Source of the DNA: Rhodanobacter sp. | GTDB taxonomy: Bacteria; Pseudomonadota; Gammaproteobacteria; Xanthomonadales; Rhodanobacteraceae | DNA length: 59,562 bases | Direction: 5' to 3' | Assembly: GCA_024711345.1 (NCBI GenBank) | Contig: JANJTA010000027.1 | Span: 1 to 59,562, forward strand | Shown: piece after piece, positions 15,300-22,990 of the stretch | How the letters are laid out: every line of letters starts with the position of its first letter | Numbering within the stretch: the stretch's first letter is position 1 | Translations under genes and position numbers: made by a program | The notes under the pieces: model-generated | Databases searched by the model: none | Told to the model about the DNA's origin: nothing | What the model saw: the letters and a program-made list of their open reading frames with translations, nothing else

Positions 15300-17840
15300 A
15301 TGCACACGAGTAGATTCAAAAAGACCGCGGGAACGCGGCGGATCAGGCTGGCCAGGTTGCCGCTCGCCGCGGCGATCTGCGTGGCCATGGCCGCACCGGC
15401 CTTCGCCCAGGATGCCGGGCAGGCCGAGACGCCGAGCACGGCGCCCGCGGCGAAACCGAAGACCACTACGCTGAGCGTGGTGAACGTGACCGCGCAGAAG
15501 CGCACCGAGAACCTGCAGAAGGTGCCGATCAGCATCGGCGTGCTGGAGACTGACCAGCTCGAGGCGCTGCACGTGCAGAACTTCAACGACTACGTGAAGT
15601 ACCTGCCCAGCGTCACCTTCCAGCAGGGCGGCGGCGGCATCGCCACCGGTCCCGGCTTCGCCACCATCTACATGCGCGGCGTGGCCAGCGGCGGCAACAC
15701 CAACCACTCCGGCTCGCAGCCCAGCGTGGGCGTGTACCTCGACGACCAGCCGGTCACCACCATCCAGGGGCCGCTCGACATCCACATGTACGACATCGCC
15801 CGCATCGAGGTGCTGGCCGGGCCGCAGGGCACGCTGTACGGCGCCAGCGCCGAGGCAGGCGCGCTGCGCATCATCACCAACAAGCCCGACCCCAGCGGTT
15901 TCGCGGCCAATTACACCCTCGGCGTCAACAAGGTGGCGCACGGCGGCGTCGGCTTCACCGCCGAGGGCATGCTCAACCTGCCGATCAGCAAGAACGCGGC
16001 GGTGCGCCTGGTCGGCTGGCGCGAGCACGACGCCGGCTACATCGACAACAAGCCCGGCTCGCGCACCTTCCCGGTGTCCGGCATCACCGTCAGCAATGCC
16101 GACGGCTGCACGCCGGGTCCGCTGCTGGAGTGCTTCGGGCACGCGCGCAAGCACTACAACGACGTCAACACCAACGGCGCGCGCGCGGCGCTGAAGGTCG
16201 ACCTCGACGACAACTGGTCGATCAGCCCGACCCTGATGGGGCAGCAGACCATCTCGCACGGCACCTTCGCCAGCGATCCGGTGGTCGGCGACCTCGCAGT
16301 GACCCATTTCTACCCCGAGCGCGTCAACGACCGCTGGTGGCAGGGCGCGCTGACCGTGCAGGGCAAGATCGGCAACTTCGACCTCACCTACGCCTACGCG
16401 CACCTCAAGCGCAACCAGGAGGAGGCGACTGACTACAACGACTACTCGTTCTGGTACGACACCCTGCTTTCCTATGGCGCCTACATCACCGACAACAGCG
16501 GCGCGCTGATCAACCCGTCCGAGTTCATCAGCGACCGCGACCACTACACCATCAGCAGCCACGAACTGCGCATCGTCTCGCCCAGCGAGGACCGCCTGCG
16601 GCTCACCGCCGGCGCGTTCTGGCAGAAGCAGAAGCACGACATCATGCAGGACTACCAGATCAACAACCTGGCCACCGACCTGTCGGTCGCCGGCTGGCCC
16701 AACACGATCTGGCTGACCCGGCAGATGCGCTACGACTACGACAAGGCCGTGTTCGGCGAGTTGTCCTACGACATCATCCCCGACACGCTCACCGCGACCG
16801 TCGGCGGGCGCTACTTCCGCACCGCCAACCAGCTGTATGGTTTCTACGGTTTCAGCAAGGGCTTTTCGCCGAACTCGAGCTATGGCGAGGCAGGCTGCAT
16901 CTCGAGCCAGCCGTTCCTCGACGCGCCGTGTCTGGTGTTCGACAAGCGCGTGCGGCAGAGCGGCTCGCTGGGCAAGGTCAACCTGACCTGGAACATCTCG
17001 CCCACCGCCATGGTCTACGCCACCCGCTCCGAAGGCTACCGCCCGGGCGGCGTCAACCGTGCCGGCCAGTTGCCGCCGTACCAGGCGGACTTCCTCACCA
17101 ACCTGGAGCTGGGCTGGAAGACCTCCTGGTTCGACAACCGGCTGTCGTTCAACGGTGCCGTGTTCCGCGAGAACTGGAACGACTTCCAGTTCAACATCCT
17201 CGGCGCCAACGGCCTCACCCAGATCAAGAACGCCAACTCGGCGCGCATCGACGGCCTGGAATCGCAGCTGGTCTGGCAGGCCACCTACAACCTGAACATC
17301 AGCACCGGCATCGCGCTTTACGACGCCAAGCTGACCGCCAACTACTGCGGCTTCACCGACGCCAACGGCAACGCGGTCACCTATTGCCCGCCCGGCTCGA
17401 TCAATCAGTCCACCGGTGACGTGGTGGACGGGCCACTGGCGCCGAAGGGTACGCGATTGCCGATCACGCCCCGCTTCAAAGGCAACCTGGTGGCGCGCTA
17501 CACCTTCAGCCTGGGTGGCAACGACGCCTTCGTGCAGGGCGCCCTGGTGCACGTGGGGCGGCGCACCACCGACCTGCGTCTGCTCGAGCGCAGCCTGCTC
17601 GGCGACCTGCCGGCGTACAACTCCGTGGACCTTTCCGCCGGCGTGCAGCACGGCAGCTGGTCGCTGGATGCCTACGTCGACAACGTGTTCGACAAGCGAG
17701 CGTCGTTGTACAAGTTCACCGAGTGCGGCGTGACGGTCTGCGCGGCCCATGGTGCGGACGCGCAGTATCCCGAAGGTCAGGTGTACACCGGCTTCAGCGT
17801 GCCGCGCACGTTCGGCATCCGCTTCAAGCAGGAGTTCTAG
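15300..17840 (+). CDS. TonB-dependent outer-membrane receptor
   Basis: This protein of about 846 residues has a signal peptide (LPLAAAICVAMAAPAFAQ) and a possible TonB box around TTLSVVNVTAQKR. A plug domain follows (ENLQKVPISIGVLETDQL, then RIEVLAGPQGTLYGASAEAG). The long beta-barrel ends in FGIRFKQEF with the usual terminal Phe. This receptor class takes up siderophores, glycans or other large substrates; the ligand here is unknown. The start at 15300 is chosen because GAGGGGAGG lies just before it and the signal peptide then begins correctly. A strong terminator follows. Partnership with a TPR-sulfotransferase is a recurring arrangement. Confidence 0.9.
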   Translation: MHTSRFKKTAGTRRIRLARLPLAAAICVAMAAPAFAQDAGQAETPSTAPAAKPKTTTLSVVNVTAQKRTENLQKVPISIGVLETDQLEALHVQNFNDYVKYLPSVTFQQGGGGIATGPGFATIYMRGVASGGNTNHSGSQPSVGVYLDDQPVTTIQGPLDIHMYDIARIEVLAGPQGTLYGASAEAGALRIITNKPDPSGFAANYTLGVNKVAHGGVGFTAEGMLNLPISKNAAVRLVGWREHDAGYIDNKPGSRTFPVSGITVSNADGCTPGPLLECFGHARKHYNDVNTNGARAALKVDLDDNWSISPTLMGQQTISHGTFASDPVVGDLAVTHFYPERVNDRWWQGALTVQGKIGNFDLTYAYAHLKRNQEEATDYNDYSFWYDTLLSYGAYITDNSGALINPSEFISDRDHYTISSHELRIVSPSEDRLRLTAGAFWQKQKHDIMQDYQINNLATDLSVAGWPNTIWLTRQMRYDYDKAVFGELSYDIIPDTLTATVGGRYFRTANQLYGFYGFSKGFSPNSSYGEAGCISSQPFLDAPCLVFDKRVRQSGSLGKVNLTWNISPTAMVYATRSEGYRPGGVNRAGQLPPYQADFLTNLELGWKTSWFDNRLSFNGAVFRENWNDFQFNILGANGLTQIKNANSARIDGLESQLVWQATYNLNISTGIALYDAKLTANYCGFTDANGNAVTYCPPGSINQSTGDVVDGPLAPKGTRLPITPRFKGNLVARYTFSLGGNDAFVQGALVHVGRRTTDLRLLERSLLGDLPAYNSVDLSAGVQHGSWSLDAYVDNVFDKRASLYKFTECGVTVCAAHGADAQYPEGQVYTGFSVPRTFGIRFKQEF

Positions 17841-17878
17841 ACCAGGGGAGTTTCTTCCGCCAAGCCCAGGACGGCCAC

Positions 17879-17915
17879 GCAAGGCCCCGGTGCGAACCGG
17901 GGCCTTGCCTTTTCC
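17879..17915 (+). terminator. rho-independent terminator after the TonB receptor
   Basis: GCAAGGCCCCGG pairs perfectly with CCGGGGCCTTGC around a six-base loop and is followed by CTTTTCC. It closes the sulfotransferase-receptor operon and isolates the exporter operon downstream. Confidence 0.85.
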
Positions 17916-17964
17916 GGGGCGGTATCCGCCTGGCCGGGGGCGTGTTCGTCCGGTTGTCCGTGCG

Positions 17965-17978
17965 GTGTCCGCGGACAC
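17965..17978. promoter_or_regulatory. candidate upstream activator site for the sigma-54 regulator
   Basis: GTGTCCGCGGACAC is a perfect 14-base palindrome centred about 74 bases upstream of the -24 element at 18045, the usual range for NtrC-type activator sites. A related TGTCCGCGGTCA occurs at 18082-18093, between the promoter and the first gene. Assignment to the regulator encoded at 35622 is inference. Confidence 0.5.
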
Positions 17979-18044
17979 TTCGCCGCGGCCGTTGGTTTGC
18001 GCCAAGCCATTGAAAGTCATTGGGTTGTCGCGCCGTTTGCCGTG

Positions 18045-18060
18045 TGGCACGCGGATTGCA
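18045..18060 (+). promoter_or_regulatory. sigma-54 (-24/-12) promoter of the exporter operon
   Basis: TGGCACGCGGATTGCA fits the sigma-54 consensus TGGCACG-N4-TTGCW at every defined position. The start point would fall near 18071, about 30 bases before the adaptor gene at 18102. The same cluster encodes an NtrC-family activator with a sigma-54 interaction domain, which strongly supports the call. Confidence 0.85.
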
Positions 18061-18101
18061 GTGACCGCTGTGCAACCGCGCTGTCCGCGGTCAGGAACGG
18101 C

Positions 18102-19376
18102 ATGATGATCCGCGACACTTCCGCACAAGACCGATTGGTCGAGGTCAAACCCAACCGCAAGCGCCGGCTGGTCCTGCTGGGCGCCGGCGTGCTCGTGCTG
18201 GCGCTGCTGGCCTGGCTGGCGCCGGGCGTCGGCCGGCTGTTCTCGGCGTCCGAATCGGTCAGCAGCTCGCGGCTGGCCTTCGCCACCGTCGAACGCGGCC
18301 CGTTCGTGCGCGACATCGCCGCCGAGGGCAAGGTGGTGGCCGCGGTCAGCCCCACCTTGTACGCGACTTCCGGCGGCGCGGTGACGCTGAAGGTGCATGC
18401 CGGCGACACGGTGAAGGTGGGCCAGGTGCTGGCCACCATCGTCAGCCCCGAGCTGACCAACAAGCTGGCGCAGGAACAGAGCAACGCCGACGCGATGGAA
18501 GTGGAATACCGGCGCGCGCAGATCGACGCGCGCAAGCAGCGCTCCGCGCTGCAGGAAACCTACGACAACGCCACCATCGACCAGACCACCGCCGAGCGCA
18601 ATCTCGATCGCTACCAGAAGGCGTATGCCAAGGGCGCGGTGTCCAACATGGACGTGGACAAGGCCAAGGACGCGCTGGACAAGGCGAAGATCGCCACCGC
18701 GCACGCCAAGGCCAACCTGGGCCTGGACAACGACAGCCTCAACTTCGACATCCAGTCGAAGAAGCTCGCGCACGAGCGCCAGTTGCTGCTGGTCAAGGAC
18801 CTGCAGCGCCAGGTCGACGACCTCAACGTGAAATCGCCGGTGGACGGCCAGGTCGGCCAGCTGTTCATCGCCGAACGCGCCACCGTGGCCAAGGACGCGC
18901 AGCTGCTCAGCGTGATCGACCTGTCCGCGCTGCAGGTGGAAATGCAGGTGCCGGAGAGCTTCGCCCGCGACCTCGGCATCGGCATGGCCGGCGAGATCAG
19001 CGGCAACGGCCACACCTGGAAGGGCCTGGTCAGCGCGATCTCGCCGGAAGTGGTCAACGGCCAGGTCGCCGCGCGGCTGCGCTTCGAGGGCGACACGCCC
19101 AAGCAGCTGCGGCAGAACCAGCGCCTGTCGGTGCGCGTGCTGCTGGACAAGCGCGACAACGTGCTGACCGTGCAGCGCGGCTCGTTCGTCGACGAATCCG
19201 GCGGCAGCTACGCCTACCTGGTGAAGGACGGCATCGCCAAGAAAACCCCGATCCGCGTCGGTGCCTCCAGCATCGACAAGGTGGAGATCCTCGGCGGCCT
19301 GAAGGAAGGCGACCGCATCGTGATCTCCGGCACCGACAGCTTCAAGGGCGCGGCCACGGTCGCGATCAGCAACTGA
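18102..19376 (+). CDS. MacA/HlyD-like periplasmic adaptor subunit of an ABC exporter
   Basis: This protein of about 424 residues joins an inner-membrane ABC transporter to the periplasm or an outer-membrane channel. It has a short cytoplasmic start, one membrane anchor (LVLLGAGVLVLALLAWLAPG, about residues 24-43) and a lipoyl half-domain near GGAVTLKVHAGDTVKVGQVL. A long coiled-coil hairpin follows (about 120-240, heptad-like AKGAVSNMDVDKAKDALDKA), then a second lipoyl half and a beta-barrel (LSALQVEMQVPESFARDLGIG). I chose ATG 18102 because it follows AGGA and lies just downstream of the sigma-54 promoter; an earlier start would precede that promoter. It is the first gene of the exporter operon. 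Confidence 0.9.
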   Translation: MMIRDTSAQDRLVEVKPNRKRRLVLLGAGVLVLALLAWLAPGVGRLFSASESVSSSRLAFATVERGPFVRDIAAEGKVVAAVSPTLYATSGGAVTLKVHAGDTVKVGQVLATIVSPELTNKLAQEQSNADAMEVEYRRAQIDARKQRSALQETYDNATIDQTTAERNLDRYQKAYAKGAVSNMDVDKAKDALDKAKIATAHAKANLGLDNDSLNFDIQSKKLAHERQLLLVKDLQRQVDDLNVKSPVDGQVGQLFIAERATVAKDAQLLSVIDLSALQVEMQVPESFARDLGIGMAGEISGNGHTWKGLVSAISPEVVNGQVAARLRFEGDTPKQLRQNQRLSVRVLLDKRDNVLTVQRGSFVDESGGSYAYLVKDGIAKKTPIRVGASSIDKVEILGGLKEGDRIVISGTDSFKGAATVAISN

Positions 19377-19383
19377 CGATTTT

Positions 19384-19411
19384 CTCCCTCCCCTGCGTGC
19401 AGGGGAGGGAG
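19384..19411. repeat. CTCCCTCCCCTGC hairpin (family R1 half-element)
   Basis: CTCCCTCCCCTGC and GCAGGGGAGGGAG form a perfect 13-base inverted repeat with two bases between the arms. It sits between the adaptor and ATPase genes. It resembles the arms of the larger R1 repeats at 28310 and 41614 and could act as an attenuator or mRNA stabiliser. Confidence 0.6.
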
Positions 19412-19440
19412 CCGAGACACCACCACCAAAGGACGCAACC

Positions 19441-20157
19441 ATGCTGAAGATGACCCACCTGTCCAAGGTCTACCGCACCGAAGTGGTGGAGACCTACGCG
19501 CTGCGCGATTTCAACATCGACGTGAAGGAGGGCGAGTTCGTCGCCGTCACCGGCCCGTCCGGTTCGGGCAAGACCACCTTCCTGACCATCGCCGGCCTGC
19601 TGGAAACGTTCTCCGGCGGCGAGTACCACCTGGACGGCATCGAGGTGAGCAACCTCAACGACAACGCCCGCTCGAAGATCCGCAACGAGAAGATCGGCTT
19701 CATCTTCCAGGCGTTCAACCTGATTCCCGACCTCAACGTGTTCGACAACATCGAGGTGCCGCTGCGCTACCGCGGCATGAAGGCGGCCGAGCGCAAGCAG
19801 CGCATCATGGATTCGCTGGAGCGCGTCGGCCTGGCCTCGCGCGCCAAGCACTACCCGGCCGAACTTTCCGGCGGCCAGCAGCAGCGCGTGGCGATCGCCC
19901 GTGCGCTGGCAGGCAGCCCGCGCCTGCTGCTGGCGGACGAACCGACCGGCAACCTGGACACCCAGATGGCGCGCGGCGTGATGGAGCTGCTGGAGGACAT
20001 CCACCGCGAAGGCGCCACCATCGTGATGGTCACCCACGATCCGGAACTGGCCGCGCGTGCCCAGCGCAACGTGCACATCATCGACGGTCAGGTGGTCGAC
20101 CTGTCCGAGGATCCGCGTTTCCACACCGTGCATGTCGCGGAAGAAGCCCATGGCTGA
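19441..20157 (+). CDS. ABC transporter ATP-binding protein (MacB/LolD-like)
   Basis: This 238-residue ATPase should power the permeases that follow. Visible motifs are Walker A GPSGSGKTT (about residue 38), the Q-loop FIFQAFNLIPDLNVFDNI, the signature LSGGQQQRVAIARAL, Walker B RLLLADEPTGNLDT and the switch histidine in MVTHDPELA. The set is typical of the MacB/LolD/FtsE type VII ABC family. It is the only nucleotide-binding protein in the cluster, although ten permease genes follow. Spacing to the adaptor gene is 64 bases and to the first permease 108 bases. Confidence 0.95.
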   Translation: MLKMTHLSKVYRTEVVETYALRDFNIDVKEGEFVAVTGPSGSGKTTFLTIAGLLETFSGGEYHLDGIEVSNLNDNARSKIRNEKIGFIFQAFNLIPDLNVFDNIEVPLRYRGMKAAERKQRIMDSLERVGLASRAKHYPAELSGGQQQRVAIARALAGSPRLLLADEPTGNLDTQMARGVMELLEDIHREGATIVMVTHDPELAARAQRNVHIIDGQVVDLSEDPRFHTVHVAEEAHG

Positions 20158-20265
20158 GGGGCCGAAGCTCGGGCGCGAGGGCGGCGCATGCGCCAGAGCC
20201 ATGGCTCGCGCGCCCGCCGCTTTTCCGCACCGCGGATCCCGTCCCCCGACTCCCGGACGCTGAGC

Positions 20266-21576
20266 ATGCTTGCCTACTACCTCCAACTCGGCCTGCGCAG
20301 CCTGCGGCGCAACCCCGCGCTCACCACCTTGATGGTGATGGCGATCGGCTTCGGCGTGGCCGCGTCGATGATCACCTGGTCGGTGTTCCGCGCGGTGTCG
20401 GGCAATCCGATCCCCGGCAAGTCCGCGCAGTTGTTCACGCCGCAGGTGGACGGCTGGGGGCCGCAGCAGAACCTGAAGGGCGAGCCGGCCGAAGCGCTGG
20501 GCTACGTCGACGCGATGGCGCTGCTGCGCGCGCATCAGGCCAAGCGCCAGACCCTGCTGTATCCGCTGCGCCTCTCGGTGATACCGCAGGGGAGTCGCGA
20601 GCTGCCGCTGAACGCCGACGGCTACGCCGTCACCGCGGATTTCTTCGCCATGTTCGAGGTGCCGTTCCGCTACGGCGGAGGCTGGAGCGCGCAGGATGAC
20701 GAGGCGCGGGGCAGCGAGGTGGTCATCAGCAGCAAGCTCAACCAGAAGCTGTTCGGCGGCGCCGACAGCGTGGGCCGCACGATCGGCCTGGGCGGCCATG
20801 ACTTCCGCATCGTGGGCGTCGTCAGCCACTGGAATCCGCGCCCGCGCTTCTACGACCTGTTCAGCACCAGCGGCTTCGCCGACGAGCCGGACATCTACAT
20901 GGTGTTCAATCGTGCGCTGGACCTGCAGATGCGCACGGGCGGGCGCAACAGTTGCCGCGGCTCGATCAGCTACACGAGCTGGCAGGGCTACCTGCAGAGC
21001 AACTGCGTGTGGGTCACGCCGTGGGTGGAGCTGGACAGCCCCGCCGACGTCGCCCGCTACCACCGCTTCCTGGAGAACTATGCCGCCGACCAGCAACGCG
21101 CCGGCCGTTTCGGCTGGGCCGCCAACGTGCGCCTGCGCGACGTGATGCAGTGGCTCGACTACGAGCACGTGGTGCCGCCGGAAAGCCGCATTGCGCTGGT
21201 GGTGGCGCTGGGCTTCTTCCTGATCTGCCTGGTCAACACCATCGGCCTGCTGCTGGCCAAGTTCATGCGCCGCGCCGGCGAGATCGGCGTGCGCCGCGCG
21301 CTGGGCGCCACGCGGCGCGAGATCTATACGCAATACCTGGTCGAGGCCGGCACGGTGGGCCTTGCCGGCGGCGTGCTCGGGCTGCTGTTCACCGCGCTGG
21401 GCGTGTCCGGCGTGGGCATCCTGTTCCAGCCGGAGATCGCCAGGCTGGCGCGGCTCGACCTCTCGCTGGTGGGCCTGACCTTCGTGGTGGCGATCCTCGC
21501 CACCGTGGCGGCGGCGTTCTACCCGGCGTGGCGCGCGGCGCACGTGCAACCGGCCTGGCAACTGAAGTCGAGCTGA
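20266..21576 (+). CDS. MacB/FtsX-type ABC permease, pair 1 A-subunit
   Basis: This 436-residue permease has the MacB layout: an N-terminal helix (about 18-40), a periplasmic core (about 45-300) and three C-terminal helices. The coupling segment AKFMRRAGEIGVRRALGAT follows helix 2. The core carries a cysteine pair, Cys230 and Cys247, probably a disulfide. Together with the gene at 22991 it forms the TWSVFRAVSG subfamily of A-subunits. The ATG at 20266 gives the start MLAYYLQLGLRSLRRN seen in all five A-type proteins; longer frames add only low-complexity sequence. Its B partner starts ten bases downstream. Confidence 0.92.
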   Translation: MLAYYLQLGLRSLRRNPALTTLMVMAIGFGVAASMITWSVFRAVSGNPIPGKSAQLFTPQVDGWGPQQNLKGEPAEALGYVDAMALLRAHQAKRQTLLYPLRLSVIPQGSRELPLNADGYAVTADFFAMFEVPFRYGGGWSAQDDEARGSEVVISSKLNQKLFGGADSVGRTIGLGGHDFRIVGVVSHWNPRPRFYDLFSTSGFADEPDIYMVFNRALDLQMRTGGRNSCRGSISYTSWQGYLQSNCVWVTPWVELDSPADVARYHRFLENYAADQQRAGRFGWAANVRLRDVMQWLDYEHVVPPESRIALVVALGFFLICLVNTIGLLLAKFMRRAGEIGVRRALGATRREIYTQYLVEAGTVGLAGGVLGLLFTALGVSGVGILFQPEIARLARLDLSLVGLTFVVAILATVAAAFYPAWRAAHVQPAWQLKSS

Positions 21577-21586
21577 GGAGCGCGCC

Positions 21587-22828
21587 ATGCATATCCAGAT
21601 CAGGCCCATCCTCGCCGCACTGCGCCGGCACAAGGCAGGCACCTTGCTGATTGCGCTGCAGATCGCGTTGACGCTGGCCATCGTGTGCAACGCGCTGTTC
21701 ATCATCCACCAGCGGCTGGCCAACCTGTCCGCGGCCAGCGGCGTGGACGAAGCCAACGTGTTCGTCATCGCCAACATGTGGGCCGACCTCGACCGCTCGA
21801 CGGAACAGGTCGATGCGCAGGTGCGCGCCGACCTGCTCGCGCTGCGCCAGCTGCCGGCCGTGCGCAACGCCACGCCGGCCAGCGGCTATCCGCTCAGGGG
21901 CGGCGGCTGGGACAACTTCGTCACCATGACGCCCGAGCAGGTCAAGCCGACCACGGATGCGGCGGTGTACACCGGCGACGAGCATTTCCTCGACACGCTG
22001 GGCCTGAAGCTCGTCGCCGGGCGCAATTTCCGCCCCGACGAGGTGATGGTGATGGGCACCCAGCAGGCCATCACGCCGCCGACGGCGATCGTGAGCCAGG
22101 CGCTGGCCGACCGCCTGTTCCCCGACGGCAACGCGCTGGGCAAGAGCTTCTACGCGATGGGTACCGCGCCGAGCACCATCGTCGGCATCGTCGACCCGCT
22201 GCACCGGCAGGGCGTGGACCAATGGAGCAACGGCTATGCCGGGCAGGCGCTGATCTGGCCGCTGCGCGCGGATGACGAGCGTGGCATCTACTACATCGTG
22301 CGCGCCAAACCCGGCCAGCTGGCCGACGCGATGCGCGAGGCGCCCAAGGCGCTGTACGCGCAGAACCGCCTGCGCATCATCGACCCGGTGGACGGCATCC
22401 AGGACTACGCCACCATCCGCCACAAGGTCTACGACCGCGACCGCGGCATGGCGATCCTGATGAGCGTCATCAGCGTGGTGCTGCTGGCGATTACCGCCGC
22501 CGGCATCGTCGGCCTCACCAGCTTCTGGGTCGGCCAGCGCCGCAAGCAGATCGGCGTGCGCCGCGCGCTGGGCGCACGGCAGCGCGACATCCTCGCCTAC
22601 TTCCTCACCGAGAACTTCCTGATCAGCGCGACGGGCGTGGTGCTGGGCGCCGTGCTGGCGGTCGCCTTCAACCTGTGGACGGTGACCCGTTTCGAAATGA
22701 GCCACATGTCGATGGCCTACGTGGGCATCGGTGTGGTGGCGCTGCTTCTGCTTGGCCAGGGCGCGGTGCTCGCGCCGGCGCTGCGCGCCTCGCGCGTGTC
22801 GCCGGTGGAGGCCACGCGCAGCGTGTGA
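21587..22828 (+). CDS. MacB/FtsX-type ABC permease, pair 1 B-subunit
   Basis: This 413-residue permease starts MHIQIRPILAALRRHKAG and has helix 1 around IALQIALTLAIVCNALFII, with the Cys-Asn found in every B-type protein of the cluster. The periplasmic core lacks cysteines, unlike A-subunits. The C-terminal part shows GLTSFWVGQRRKQIGVRRALGA between helices 2 and 3, and the protein ends VEATRSV. It is most like the B-subunit at 24398. The close spacing to the preceding A gene suggests that A and B form a heterodimer using the ATPase at 19441. Confidence 0.92.
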   Translation: MHIQIRPILAALRRHKAGTLLIALQIALTLAIVCNALFIIHQRLANLSAASGVDEANVFVIANMWADLDRSTEQVDAQVRADLLALRQLPAVRNATPASGYPLRGGGWDNFVTMTPEQVKPTTDAAVYTGDEHFLDTLGLKLVAGRNFRPDEVMVMGTQQAITPPTAIVSQALADRLFPDGNALGKSFYAMGTAPSTIVGIVDPLHRQGVDQWSNGYAGQALIWPLRADDERGIYYIVRAKPGQLADAMREAPKALYAQNRLRIIDPVDGIQDYATIRHKVYDRDRGMAILMSVISVVLLAITAAGIVGLTSFWVGQRRKQIGVRRALGARQRDILAYFLTENFLISATGVVLGAVLAVAFNLWTVTRFEMSHMSMAYVGIGVVALLLLGQGAVLAPALRASRVSPVEATRSV

Positions 22829-22838
22829 TTTCGGTTTT

Positions 22839-22972
22839 CTCCCCTCTCCCTTTGGGAGAGGGGCGGGGGAGAGGGTACGGGCGGAGCGCGGCGCTGCGCG
22901 TTGCCGGACCCTCACCCCAACCCCTCTCACCCGCAAGGGGACTCCCTCAGGTCGCCGGCGGGAGAGGGGCTC
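22839..22972. repeat. dispersed intergenic repeat R1, between pair 1 and pair 2
   Basis: A CTCCCCTCTCCC-TTT-GGGAGAGGGG hairpin opens the element. A GGGTACGGGCGGAGCG block and CCCTCACCCCAACCCCTCTC follow, and GGCGGGAGAGGGG closes it. The same order of blocks recurs at 30976-31090 and, inside valS, at 48218-48310. It fills most of the gap between permease genes. Confidence 0.8.
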
Positions 22973-22990
22973 AAACAACGGAGAGACGAA

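Noticed and set aside
17997..18101. Longer start for the MacA-like adaptor
   Set aside because: It would begin upstream of the sigma-54 promoter at 18045, so that start could not be translated from that transcript.
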